Below are positions 38,285 to 47,177 of a stretch of DNA of 64,000 nucleotides, piece after piece; within the stretch, counting starts at the first letter, position 1; every line of letters begins with the position of its first letter. Both the position numbers and the translations under genes were made by a program. The stretch comes from DATKZH01 sp035528065. Lineage in GTDB: Bacteria; Planctomycetota; Planctomycetia; Pirellulales; Thermoguttaceae. The stretch spans positions 18,662 through 82,661 of the forward strand of contig DATKZH010000558.1 of NCBI GenBank assembly GCA_035528065.1, given 5' to 3'. The notes below the pieces were generated by a model. It did not search any database, was not told where the DNA came from, and saw nothing but the letters and a program-made list of their open reading frames with translations.

Positions 38285-39828
38285 CTCAGCCCGCTGGCCA
38301 GCGCCTTGGCCGTGGCGTTGAGGATCGCCTCGGAGGTGATCGTGGCGCTGGTGGTCGCATCGACGCCCTTGACGCCCTGCTTCTCGATGATCTTCCGGGG
38401 GGTGTCGGTCAGGGCCGTGTAGTACTGTTTCTCCTTGTGGCCGGTCACCCGGACCGACTCGATCCGGCCGCTTCGGACGGTCACCTCGACGTGCACCTGG
38501 TCGGCGTAGCCGGGGCTGGCGGCGCGATACGTGCCGTCGGCCACGCGATCGAGGTCGAGCATGTCGAAGATCTTGATTCCCTCGACGTTCGCCCGGGCCC
38601 GCTGATGGTTTCGCTCGATCCGCTGCTTGGCCCTGCCGGTGGCCGGGACGTCCAGGACCTTCTGGTAGTACGCGATCGCCTGTTGATACTGGCCGTCGAT
38701 CCGGCAGGCGTCGCCGGCGTAGAGATAGGCCATGTCGCGGAAGGGGCCGCGCCCGGCCGCTTCCGCGATTCTCAAAGCTCGGGTGGTTTCCCCCATGTCG
38801 GCCAGTAGCTTGATCGTGGAGTAGTAGACCGGGATCTCGTCCAGCAGGTCCAAGGCCATCTGCCGGTTGCCCAGCTTCCAGTAGCAGTCGGCCAGATTGA
38901 CGCCGTGGGGAGACTGGCTCCCCGGCCCCACGCCCGCCTGCCGCCACCAGAACGCCGCCCGGGCGTAGTCCTGCAAGAGAAGGTAGTATAAACGCCCCAG
39001 CGTGGTCATCGCCCGGGTGCGCTTCTCGCGGTCGTCCTGGTGCCGCTCGAGCAGGTAGTGGACGAAGCGGACCCCCTCCCGCCACTTGCCGGGATTGGGC
39101 TGGATGACGTCCCAGAGGTATTGGCCCACGTTCTTCTGCGCGTTCCAGGGCGGCGGGGGCTTCTGAGGCCACGAGAGGTCGAGCGTCTTGGGAAAGTCCA
39201 GGGGCACGGAATCCCACCAGTCGGGCGGCGTGCGGCCCAGCCGGTCGATCAGTCCCTGGATCTCCGCGGGGCTCCGCTCGATGCCCAACGGCGCGGCCGC
39301 CGAGGCGTCCAACCCCGTCGACGATCCGCCGTCGCCGCCGGCCGGCTCGCTCACGACCTCGCGCTTCCCGCCGACCGTGATCGCGCGGATCCGCGAGAGC
39401 GCGTATTTCCGGGAATAGGTGCGGCCCGCCACGGTGGTCTCGAGGGTGACGTGCTTGCCGTCCCGGGCGGTGACCCGGCCCTCGACCGTGGCGCCGCCGA
39501 GCAGCTCGATCGCGGCGTCCGTCGACGCGGAGGCGGCCATGCCGACCGTGCCGCCAACGTTTTGGGGCTCCTTCCCCGCGTGCTGCTTGACAAACGCCTG
39601 ATCCGCGGCGCTGAGCGTCTCCAAGTCGATCGAGACGACCTGCCCGTCCGCCCTCTTCAGGCGAACCACTCCGTCGCGCAAGTCGACGAGCTCTGCCTCG
39701 GTCTGGTGTTCCCCCGTGCTGTCGGTCCACGTCCTGACGTCGGGGTAGGCGTCGCTTGAAACGAGGGAGACTGTCGCTGCCAGGAAAACTGCGCGCGCAA
39801 AACGTCTCGTGACAGACACAAGTGGCAC
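38278..39828 (-). CDS. SHD1-TPR-FMN-binding secreted protein
   Basis: Exported 516-residue protein. After a signal peptide (to about residue 28) is an SLA1-homology SHD1 domain, RTWTDSTGEHQTEAELVDL and following, common in planctomycetes. The middle (about 190-430) is TPR-like helices. The C terminus is an FMN-binding domain of the NqrC/RnfG type (DGTYRAASPGYADQVHVEV) whose attachment motif reads VDATTSATITSEAIL near residues 483-497, with Ser in place of the usual Gly of SGAT. In this family ApbE links FMN covalently to the Thr; no apbE is in the window. The start is GTG at 39828. It precedes the NapH/NapG-like gene by 108 bases and is probably its extracytoplasmic redox partner. Confidence 0.85.
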   Translation of the reverse strand: MPLVSVTRRFARAVFLAATVSLVSSDAYPDVRTWTDSTGEHQTEAELVDLRDGVVRLKRADGQVVSIDLETLSAADQAFVKQHAGKEPQNVGGTVGMAASASTDAAIELLGGATVEGRVTARDGKHVTLETTVAGRTYSRKYALSRIRAITVGGKREVVSEPAGGDGGSSTGLDASAAAPLGIERSPAEIQGLIDRLGRTPPDWWDSVPLDFPKTLDLSWPQKPPPPWNAQKNVGQYLWDVIQPNPGKWREGVRFVHYLLERHQDDREKRTRAMTTLGRLYYLLLQDYARAAFWWRQAGVGPGSQSPHGVNLADCYWKLGNRQMALDLLDEIPVYYSTIKLLADMGETTRALRIAEAAGRGPFRDMAYLYAGDACRIDGQYQQAIAYYQKVLDVPATGRAKQRIERNHQRARANVEGIKIFDMLDLDRVADGTYRAASPGYADQVHVEVTVRSGRIESVRVTGHKEKQYYTALTDTPRKIIEKQGVKGVDATTSATITSEAILNATAKALASGLSG

Positions 39829-40228
39829 CTTTCGAATCTGGACTTAGCTGGTCGTGAAGGTCCGGTCGGGAGCATCCCGCCGCGGTCGCGGGCGGGCTTG
39901 CGTCGGCGGAAATCATCGATAGTACCAGCTTGCCCCTATGTTTCAAAGCCCCTTCAAAGGGCAGGGAGGATCCGGGGCCCGTACGGTCGCCGAGGCGAAT
40001 TCTCGCACCGCTGCTCGTGTCGGCCGTCGCTTCGCCCGCCGGTGCCGCCGGGCCGACGCTTTGGCCCCGCCGGGCCGGTGTTTGCAGACACGCGTTTCCG
40101 GCTGTTGAGACCTATGCGCCAGGAGGGTATCCTGGAGGCCGATCTTCGGAGCACAGCACAGACGGGTTGAGCCTCCTCGACCCTCAGCCGGTCTCCGCTC
40201 CCGCAATCGCGCGAAACGAGGACGAGCC

Positions 40229-41758
40229 ATGAACACGCATTCTGTCACCAGACAGCGACTGCCACCGGCCGATCGGCTCCTCCAGGCGGCACGTTGGCCG
40301 GTTGTTGCCCTGTTGCTCGCGGGCTTGGGCACCGTGCGGGCGCAGGCCGCTCGCCCGAACGTCGTGCTGATCCTGACCGACAACCACGGCGCGTGGACAC
40401 TCGGCTGCTACGGCAACCCGGACGTCAAAACGCCGCACGCGGACCGGCTCGCCGCCGAAGGGGTGCTGTTCAACCGCTGCCTGGCCAACAACGCCGTCTG
40501 CTCGCCCACGCGGGCGAGCCTTCTGACCGGGCTGATGCCCTGCCAGCACGGCGTGCACCGCTACCTCGGCGCGGGAGGCGCGCAGATCGGCCCCGGCGCG
40601 TACAACACGCTCGCCGAGTTCGACACGCTCCCGTCGCTCCTGGCCGACGCGGGCTACGTGTGCGGGCTGTCGGGCAAGTGGCACCTCGGCGATAACCTGC
40701 ACCCGCAGGAAGGATTCAGCTTCTGGGTCACCAAGCCGCACGGCCACAGCCAGGGGTTCTACGATCAGGAGGTCATCGAAAACGCGGAGATCCGCGTCGA
40801 GCCGACCTACCTGACCGACTACTGGACCGACCGCGGCATCGAGTTCATCGAGGCGAACCGGGACCGGCCGTTCTTCCTGTTCCTGGCGTACAACGGGCCC
40901 TACGGCCTCGGCGGCGCGATGCGCGAGCCGATCCGCAACCGGCACAAGGAGACCTACGCCGACGCGACCCTCCCCTCCTTCCCCCGCGATCTGCCGGCCC
41001 ATCCCTGGAACCACAACTACGGCAAGTGGGTCGGCGATCTGGAGGTGATTCGCAAGTACGCCGCGGAAGTGAGCGGGGTCGACGACGGCGTGGGCCGCAT
41101 CATGGCGACCCTCAAGCGGCTCGGCCTCGACGAGAACACGCTCGTCGTCTTCACCGGCGACCAGGGTCTGGCGGGCGGACACAGCGGCTTCTGGGGCATG
41201 GGCGATCACACCCGGCCGCTTACGGCCTTCGACTGGACCATGCACGTGCCGCTCATCTTCCGGCATCCCGCAAAAATCCCCGCCGGCCGGCGCGTCGACC
41301 TGCTGGTGAGCAACGTCGACTTCATGCCCACGATGCTCGACTACCTGGGGCTCTCCTGGAAGAACGCGTCGCAGCCCAAGTCACCCGGCCGGAGCTTCGC
41401 CGCGGCGCTCGCGGGGCAAGAGATCGAGAACTGGGACAACACGATCTACTACGAGTTCGAGAACGTCCGCGCCATCCGCACCGACGGGTGGAAATACATC
41501 GAGCGGCTCCGGCAGGAGCCCAACGAGCTGTACGACCTGGGCAAGGACCCCGGCGAGCTGGACAACCTGATCGACGCGCCCGAGCAGGCCGAGATCCAGA
41601 AGGAGCTGGCCCAACGGATGCACGCCTACTTCGACCGGGTCGCCGATCCGAAGTGGGACTTGTGGAAAGGGGGCACGTCGAAGACCGGGCTGATGATGCG
41701 CAAGGTGTTCGACAACCCCGGCCCGTGGCGGCCGAAGGGGAAGACCGAGGAGAAGTAG
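40229..41758 (+). CDS. Cys-type sulfatase
   Basis: Secreted alkaline-phosphatase-fold sulfatase that removes sulfate from an organic ester, probably a sulfated polysaccharide. Formylglycine motif CSPTRASLLTG at Cys91 is the canonical C-x-P-x-R. Metal ligands appear in ILTDNHGAW near the N terminus and in FTGDQGLAGGHSGFWGMGDH. The signal peptide precedes about residue 40 (ALLLAGLGTVRAQA). At 509 residues it has the usual length. GAGGAC lies before the ATG. It needs a formylglycine-generating or anSME enzyme, neither of which is in the window. Substrate cannot be read from sequence. Confidence 0.93.
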   Translation: MNTHSVTRQRLPPADRLLQAARWPVVALLLAGLGTVRAQAARPNVVLILTDNHGAWTLGCYGNPDVKTPHADRLAAEGVLFNRCLANNAVCSPTRASLLTGLMPCQHGVHRYLGAGGAQIGPGAYNTLAEFDTLPSLLADAGYVCGLSGKWHLGDNLHPQEGFSFWVTKPHGHSQGFYDQEVIENAEIRVEPTYLTDYWTDRGIEFIEANRDRPFFLFLAYNGPYGLGGAMREPIRNRHKETYADATLPSFPRDLPAHPWNHNYGKWVGDLEVIRKYAAEVSGVDDGVGRIMATLKRLGLDENTLVVFTGDQGLAGGHSGFWGMGDHTRPLTAFDWTMHVPLIFRHPAKIPAGRRVDLLVSNVDFMPTMLDYLGLSWKNASQPKSPGRSFAAALAGQEIENWDNTIYYEFENVRAIRTDGWKYIERLRQEPNELYDLGKDPGELDNLIDAPEQAEIQKELAQRMHAYFDRVADPKWDLWKGGTSKTGLMMRKVFDNPGPWRPKGKTEEK

Positions 41759-41800
41759 CAGGGGCGCGGATGTGATCCGGCGATCCGTGTCCCCCTTCCC

Positions 41801-41873
41801 CTCGTGCCGAGGCTCTACTTGGGCACGCTATGCCACGTGCGCTCTGCCTGCCTGGAGCGAGGCGGAACCTCGC
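41801..41873. repeat. CTCGTGCC..CCTCGC repeat, copy 1
   Basis: GC-rich palindromic segment beginning CTCGTGCCGAGGCT and ending GGCGGAACCTCGC. It is related, in the same orientation, to 42765-42841; the two flank the DUF486 gene. Internal pairing includes GAGGCT/AGCGAGG-like and TGCC/GGCA elements. Non-coding. Confidence 0.6.
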
Positions 41874-41956
41874 GTACCCCCCGAGGAGGGATTCTGCAAA
41901 CCGTCTTCTCACGCTATGATCCGCCCTTTCAGTTCGAGGGTCCGGAGACAATCGCG

Positions 41957-42424
41957 ATGTGGCTGCTGACCGTCCTGTTGCTCGTGATTTCGAACGTGTT
42001 CATGACGTTGGCGTGGTACGGGCACTTGAAGTTCAAGACGTCCGCGCTCTGGATGGCCATCGTTGTCAGTTGGATGATCGCGCTGGTGGAATACTGCTTT
42101 CAGGTTCCCGCCAACCGTATCGGGCACAACGCCGGGATTGCCGCCGCGCAGCTAAAGACCATCCAGGAAGTGATCACGCTCGTGGTCTTCTGTTTATTCT
42201 CCGTGTGGTACTTGAAAGAACCGATGAGGTGGACCTACGTCGTGGGATTCGTGTTGATCGCCTCCGGGGCCTTGTTCGTCTTTGCCCCCTGGCAGGAGCC
42301 GGCCAAACACGCCCCGAGGCCCGCTCCGGTCCAACAAGTGGAGCCGCCCGCGGTGGTCGCCACAGTCCCCGCGAAACCGGCAGAGGCCGGGCACGAGACC
42401 ACGGACGTCGCCACGGCAGGCTAG
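41957..42424 (+). CDS. DUF486-family (DMT-like) small membrane protein with Pro/Ala tail
   Basis: A 155-residue inner membrane protein with four hydrophobic helices (MWLLTVLLLVISNVFMTLAW; ALWMAIVVSWMIALVEYCF; TIQEVITLVVFCLFSVWYL; YVVGFVLIASGALFVFAPW). The pattern, with NRIGHNAGIAAAQLKTIQE between helices 2 and 3, matches DUF486, a small drug/metabolite-transporter-related family of unknown function. After residue 118 it has a tail of about 38 residues rich in Pro, Ala and Val that is not part of the family. The ATG at 41957 starts the first helix; longer in-frame openings run into repeat sequence. It lies between two sulfatase genes and two related repeats. Confidence 0.8.
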   Translation: MWLLTVLLLVISNVFMTLAWYGHLKFKTSALWMAIVVSWMIALVEYCFQVPANRIGHNAGIAAAQLKTIQEVITLVVFCLFSVWYLKEPMRWTYVVGFVLIASGALFVFAPWQEPAKHAPRPAPVQQVEPPAVVATVPAKPAEAGHETTDVATAG

Positions 42425-42958
42425 TGACTCGTCAAGGGTCGTTTCACGCCGTCGTTCCCACGCCTTCAGGCCGTGAGAAAATCGACTTCAACACGCTCGC
42501 AGGTAGAAGACCCGTATTGCCAGCAGTGCTATCCTTACCGTATGTTGTGGTTGCCAGATAGCGTTGCGTGATTCTGGGACTTCGCCATCGGCCTCGAGCC
42601 GCCTCCCGAAGCGTGGCCGTGGAGGCCGGATGTCCCGGTATCGTGCAACTCCATTTGGCTTTGCCTCACCGATTTCTTCACAACCTCTTCGCGTCCGGCG
42701 GACGCCGCGGGGTGTGGCTGATTGGCGCCGGGAATGTCTGGACGTACAGCGTCCGATATTCCCCCTCGTGCCCAGGCTGGCTATGCCCGGACACGCCGTG
42801 CCGTGCAGGCTCCGCCTGCCCACGGCGAGACGGAGCCTCGCACACGGTGCGTTCCCGGGAAGAGCCCCGGGGGCAAGTGGGCGAGGGAAACGAGGTCGAG
42901 GAAGGAGCAGAGGAAACGACCAGGAGACAACGACACGCTTCTTGCGGGAGATCATGAG
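42425..42958. other. 534-base gap with a palindromic repeat
   Basis: No gene recognised. The right half holds the repeat at 42765-42841. A purine-rich stretch (42895-42955) leads into the ribosome site GGGAG of the second sulfatase. Confidence 0.5.
42765..42841. repeat. CTCGTGCC..CCTCGC repeat, copy 2
   Basis: Begins CTCGTGCCCAGGCTGG and ends CGGAGCCTCG. It resembles 41801-41873 at both ends, with several small differences and length changes in the middle. GCAGGCTCCGCCTGC (42806-42820) is a perfect internal hairpin. Confidence 0.6.
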
Positions 42959-44416
42959 ATGACCATTCGAATCCGCGTTGTGTTGACACTGGCGATCGGT
43001 CTCTGCGCTTCCGTCGCGAATTCCGCGGAATCGCAGCGCCCGCCCAACTTCATCCTCATCGTCACCGACAACCTGGGCTACGGCGACATCGGGCCTTTCG
43101 GGTCGAAGGTCCACCGCACGCCCTGTCTCGACCGGATGGCGGCCGAGGGGACGAAGTTCACGCACTTCTGCGTCACGGCCGGCGTGTGCACGCCGTCGCG
43201 GGCGAGCTTCATGACGGGCTGCTACGCCCAGCGCGTCGGCCTGGCCGACACGGACCCGGACGGCATCGTGCTCCGCCCGGTTTCCCGCAACGGCCTGAAT
43301 CCCGACGAGATCACGATCGCCGAAGTGCTGAAGCAGCGGGGGTACGCCACCACGATCATCGGCAAGTGGCACCTCGGCGACCAGCCGCCTTTCCTGCCCA
43401 CGCGCCAGGGGTTCGACTCCTACTTGGGCATCCCGTACAGCGACGACATGACGGCCGACAAGCGTCCGCAGGGCGAGTGGCCGCCGCTGCCGTTGATGGA
43501 GGACGAGCGCGTGATCGACGCGCCCGTCGACCGCAACCTGCTCACCAAGCGCTACACCGAGCGGGCCCTGGAGTACATCGAGGCGAACCGCGACCGCCCG
43601 TTCTTTATCTATCTCCCCCAAGCCATGCCCGGGAGCACGGCCGCCCCGTTCGCCAGCGAGGCATTCCGGGGTAAAAGCGCCACCGGCCCGTGGGGCGACT
43701 CGATCGAGGAGCTCGACTGGTCGACGGGCCAGATCCTCGACAAGCTCGAATCGCTGGGAATCGAGAAGCACTCGCTGGTGATCTGGACCTCCGACAACGG
43801 GGCTCCCACGACGGGCAAGCCCGACGATCTCAGCCGCGGGTCGAATGGGCCGCTTTTTGGGCGGGGCTACACCACGGCCGAGGGCGCGTTCCGCGTGCCG
43901 ACCATCGCCTGGTGGCCCGGCACGGTCCCGGCCGGGCGCGTTTGCGACGAGCTGGCGACCAGCATGGACCTGTTGCCCACGTTCGCCCTGCTCGCCGGCA
44001 CCAAGCCGCCGGACGATAGGATCATCGACGGGAAGGACGTCCGGCCGCTGCTCCTCGGCCGGCCGGGGGCCCAATCGCCCCATGCGGCGTTCTACTACTA
44101 CTTCGGCAACGAGCTCCACGCGGTGCGCTCCGGGCCCTGGAAGCTCTTCGTCCCGCGCGACCCGCCGACGCGCCACCCGCATCATCGCCGTCGAGGGCCG
44201 TCGCCGCCGGTGCTGTTCAACGTGGCCGAGGACGTCGGCTGCGAGAGGAACGTCGCCGAGCAGCATCCCGACGTGGTCCGGCGCCTGATGGGCCTGGCCG
44301 AGCAAGCGCGCGCCGACCTGGGAGACCTCGACAAGCCGGGCGCCGGAGGGCGCCCGGTGGGGCGCTTCGAGAACCCGACGCCGCGGGTGCGTCCGTTGCG
44401 AGGCGAAGCGTCGTAA
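42959..44416 (+). CDS. Cys-type sulfatase (arylsulfatase A-like)
   Basis: Second secreted sulfatase, 485 residues. The signal peptide MTIRIRVVLTLAIGLCASVA ends near residue 22. The formylglycine motif is CTPSRASFMTG at Cys77. ILIVTDNLGYGDIGPFGSK, GKWHLGD and IWTSDNGAPTTGK are the expected metal and sulfate-binding segments of arylsulfatase A-type enzymes. The ATG at 42959 has GGGAG upstream and begins the signal peptide. Similarity to the first sulfatase is only at family level, so this is not a recent duplication. Together they suggest degradation of a sulfated glycan. Confidence 0.93.
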   Translation: MTIRIRVVLTLAIGLCASVANSAESQRPPNFILIVTDNLGYGDIGPFGSKVHRTPCLDRMAAEGTKFTHFCVTAGVCTPSRASFMTGCYAQRVGLADTDPDGIVLRPVSRNGLNPDEITIAEVLKQRGYATTIIGKWHLGDQPPFLPTRQGFDSYLGIPYSDDMTADKRPQGEWPPLPLMEDERVIDAPVDRNLLTKRYTERALEYIEANRDRPFFIYLPQAMPGSTAAPFASEAFRGKSATGPWGDSIEELDWSTGQILDKLESLGIEKHSLVIWTSDNGAPTTGKPDDLSRGSNGPLFGRGYTTAEGAFRVPTIAWWPGTVPAGRVCDELATSMDLLPTFALLAGTKPPDDRIIDGKDVRPLLLGRPGAQSPHAAFYYYFGNELHAVRSGPWKLFVPRDPPTRHPHHRRRGPSPPVLFNVAEDVGCERNVAEQHPDVVRRLMGLAEQARADLGDLDKPGAGGRPVGRFENPTPRVRPLRGEAS

Positions 44417-44452
44417 CGAGGCGAAAGTGCTCGCCGCTGACGCCGCCTCGAT

Positions 44453-46834
44453 TCATGGGGGAGCCGATTGACGGGCGGGCTCGCGGCGCTGGTAGCGCTG
44501 GATCTGCTCTCGGATCCCGCCGGCCGCGGCCTCGTTTCCTTTGGCCAGGGCGATCTGAAGCGCCCGCTCGGCGACGGAGACGGCATCGGGGAATCGACCC
44601 ATCTCGGCGTACGCCTGCGAGAGGACGACCAGCGCCATGGGGTCTTCGTAGCGGGTCAACCGGCAGGCCCTCGTGGCCAGCTCGGCCGCCTCCTCGCCGC
44701 TGCGGAGCGTGGGGTTATTGCTCGTCGCCCGGATCGCGGCCAGCTCCAACAGGGCCATCAGGAGATTGGGATCGAGCTCGAGCGCGCGGCGATAGTGCGT
44801 TACGGCCTGATCGAGCCTCCCCTCGCTGACAAAAGCGTTGCCGAGGGAATAGACCGCCCTGGCGTCGTCCGGCTCGAGGCGGACCGCCTCGGCAAGGTGC
44901 TTCTCGGCCTCGGCGAGGTTGCCGAGGTCCATGGAGACGATTCCCAGGCGGAAATGGGCTTTGGCCAGCTTTGGATCGAGCCGCACGGCCTCGCGGAACG
45001 AGTCCGCGGCCTCCTGGAGCCTCCGCTGCTCAGCCAGCACGGTGCCCAGACCCTCGTGGGCGCGCGCGTCGTCGGGCGAAAGCTCCATTGCCCGAAGAAA
45101 CTGGGCCGTCGCTTCTTCGTGCTCCCCGAGCTGCGTCAGGCTGACCCCCAAGCCGACGTGCGCTTCTACGTTTGTCGGGTTCATCTTGAGGGCCTGGCGG
45201 AATTCCCTCGTTGCGTCCAGGTGATAGTCCTGCTGCGCGTTGAGCAGTCCGGCGCGAACCAGGGAGGCGTCGTCGACGAATCGCTGGCGGATCGTGCGGA
45301 TCGCGTCGGGCGGGGCGTTGACGAACTCCGGGATGTTCGCCGCCCGGTCGGAGGCCGTGAACCGCGAGAGCAGGACGGCCGGGCTGGTGCGCCCTTCGTC
45401 GTCGACGTGGGTGAGAACGAGCTGCGTATAGGGCGAATTCCACTTCGACGAGAATACCAGCCACCGGCCGTTGGGCGACCAACTGTGCCAGGAGTTCATG
45501 CGACCGGTATTGCAGCGGAGCCGTCGCGCTTCGCCTCCCTCGGCGGGGATGATGTAGAGCTCGCTGTCCGGCTGCAACAGCATGAAGCTCCGCGCCTTGC
45601 AGAAGACGATCCATTTGCCGTCGGGCGAGAACTTGGCGAAGTAGTTGCTCTTGCCGTCGTTCGAGGCCCCCTCAATCGGCTCAGCCTCGCCCCCTCCGCC
45701 GTCGTTGAAGGGAATCCGGTAGAGGTCGAACAAGAAGGGCCTGCCCTCCGCGAGAAACTCGGCGCACGCGTTCTCGTCCAACAGCACCGCGTCCGGATCG
45801 ACGGGGTTCTTCAACTGGTGCATCTTGCTCCGCGCAAAGACGATCTCCTTCCCGTCCGGGCTCCAGGTGGGGTTGCTCTGAACGTACCGCTTGTCGTCGG
45901 CGCCGGGCAAGGCGTGAAAAGTCTTCGTCTTTCGGTCGTAGACGGCCAGGATGCCCTTGATGGGAAAGAAGAGCTGGCTGAACGCCAGGTCGTCTCTGGG
46001 GACGAACACCGATCGGTCCTTCACCGTGCTCACCACGTAGCGGCCGTCCGGCGAAACCTGCGAGAGCAGGCCGAAGGTCGGCTCGCCGTCCTCCTTGCGA
46101 TAGTCGCTCCAGGTGATGATGTTGCTCTCGCCGAGAAGCATCTCCCCGGCCACGGCGTCGACCATGTACGAGCCCTTGTCGTTGGCATAGTCGACGTCCA
46201 TCCCCAGCACCTTCCCATCGGCGGAGAACGAGTGGCAGTTCCCGCAAACCGGAAGCTTCTCCAGGACGATCGGGGGTCGCCGCTTGCAGGAGATCGCTCC
46301 GAACCGCCAGCGGATGTGGGACGGGTCCTTGACCGCGTCGATAAACGGCAGGTTCACTTCCCGGTAGAAGATCGGTGCCCCCACCTCGTCGTTGGACGTG
46401 CTGACGCGGATGCCGGCTGACGAGAGAATCTTGTTCCGCGAAGGGCGGTCGACGCCCAGGATCGTCACCTTCGCGGGTTTCTCCAGGCTGCGGCGCTTGA
46501 TCGTCTCCCATTGCTCGTCCGACGGCGTCCACTCCGTCTCGAAGCAGGGAAAGCTCATCCGGCCTCCGGAATCCTGGAACTCGATCGCCACGATCCATGC
46601 ATCCGAGGCGTCGTTCTCGTCCTGCCAGCGAAAGGTCGGGGCGGCGATTTCCGGGGGAAACATCGCCTCGTCGAGCGGGTAGTGGATCGCCAACCCGCCG
46701 TACTCGCCCCCTTCCCGGTAGCCGGCGAGGATCTCGTCGACGCGAAAGGCAGGCTCGCGAAACAGATAGACCAAGGCCGCTGCGACTCCGGCGCCGACGA
46801 CGGCCACGACGATATACAGGATGCACTTGCGCAC
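44453..46834 (-). CDS. Membrane-anchored beta-propeller (PD40/TolB-like) and TPR protein with one heme c motif
   Basis: A 793-residue protein anchored by an N-terminal helix (YIVVAVVGAGVAAALVYLF) and otherwise outside the cytoplasm. A beta-sandwich-like N-terminal part is followed by one CXXCH, VCGNCHSFSADG, near residue 198. PD40-like propeller blades follow (LLSQVSPDGRYVVSTVKD, NPTWSPDGKEIVFAR, AKFSPDGKWIVFCK, WHSWSPNGRWLVFSS). From about residue 530 there are roughly five or six TPR repeats (AHVGLGVSLTQLGEHEEA, AHEGLGTVLAEQRRLQEA, AHFRLGIVSMDLGNLAEA). Such propeller-TPR proteins occur in planctomycetes and verrucomicrobia, often near CRTAC1-type genes, and a stub of one lies next door. The function is unknown; substrate binding or scaffolding with electron transfer is conceivable. 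Confidence 0.82.
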   Translation of the reverse strand: MRKCILYIVVAVVGAGVAAALVYLFREPAFRVDEILAGYREGGEYGGLAIHYPLDEAMFPPEIAAPTFRWQDENDASDAWIVAIEFQDSGGRMSFPCFETEWTPSDEQWETIKRRSLEKPAKVTILGVDRPSRNKILSSAGIRVSTSNDEVGAPIFYREVNLPFIDAVKDPSHIRWRFGAISCKRRPPIVLEKLPVCGNCHSFSADGKVLGMDVDYANDKGSYMVDAVAGEMLLGESNIITWSDYRKEDGEPTFGLLSQVSPDGRYVVSTVKDRSVFVPRDDLAFSQLFFPIKGILAVYDRKTKTFHALPGADDKRYVQSNPTWSPDGKEIVFARSKMHQLKNPVDPDAVLLDENACAEFLAEGRPFLFDLYRIPFNDGGGGEAEPIEGASNDGKSNYFAKFSPDGKWIVFCKARSFMLLQPDSELYIIPAEGGEARRLRCNTGRMNSWHSWSPNGRWLVFSSKWNSPYTQLVLTHVDDEGRTSPAVLLSRFTASDRAANIPEFVNAPPDAIRTIRQRFVDDASLVRAGLLNAQQDYHLDATREFRQALKMNPTNVEAHVGLGVSLTQLGEHEEATAQFLRAMELSPDDARAHEGLGTVLAEQRRLQEAADSFREAVRLDPKLAKAHFRLGIVSMDLGNLAEAEKHLAEAVRLEPDDARAVYSLGNAFVSEGRLDQAVTHYRRALELDPNLLMALLELAAIRATSNNPTLRSGEEAAELATRACRLTRYEDPMALVVLSQAYAEMGRFPDAVSVAERALQIALAKGNEAAAGGIREQIQRYQRREPARQSAPP

Positions 46835-46932
46835 GAATGTTCTCCCCGGGCCGGGGGGAGCCGTCCGCCTCTCCCATCCCGCCCGACTTCATCGCAGAAC
46901 GATCTCAGACATTGTATTCTAGTCGAAGCCTC

Positions 46933-47095
46933 AGAAAACTCTACCGACGCGTTTGGACAAGGCCCGATCGTGCTCCGCGACGTGACCTCCGAGACCGGCA
47001 TCACGTTTAGACACTACGACGGCAGCAGCGGGAGACGGTATATCGTGGAGAACGTCTCGGCCGGGCCGGCCCTGTTCGACTACGACGGCGACGTC
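46933..47095 (+). pseudogene. Truncated CRTAC1/ASPIC-UnbV (FG-GAP) protein, N-terminal stub
   Basis: The plus-strand frame here reads VLRDVTSETGITFRHYDG, then SSGRRYIVENVSAGPALFDY and DGD, which is the typical start of CRTAC1-type FG-GAP proteins (F-x-D-V-T-x-x-[AT]-G-I ... G-x-A-x-F-D-Y-D-x-D). After DYDGD the normal continuation (GWxDLYxxN and more repeats) is missing. The frame runs into unrelated residues and the minus-strand GntP gene occupies the space. No start codon or signal peptide precedes it in frame nearby. I read it as the relic of a gene deleted on its 3' side. Confidence 0.7.
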
Positions 47096-47177
47096 GTAAT
47101 CCTCAGTGACTTAGAACAGTACGGAGACGTTGGAGCCGTGCCACAGGCTCACCCGACCGGCTGTTTCTCGGCGGCCT

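Noticed and set aside
46835..46932. An intact gene start for the CRTAC1-like frame
   Set aside because: No in-frame ATG/GTG with signal peptide precedes the homologous segment, so it is listed as a pseudogene stub.
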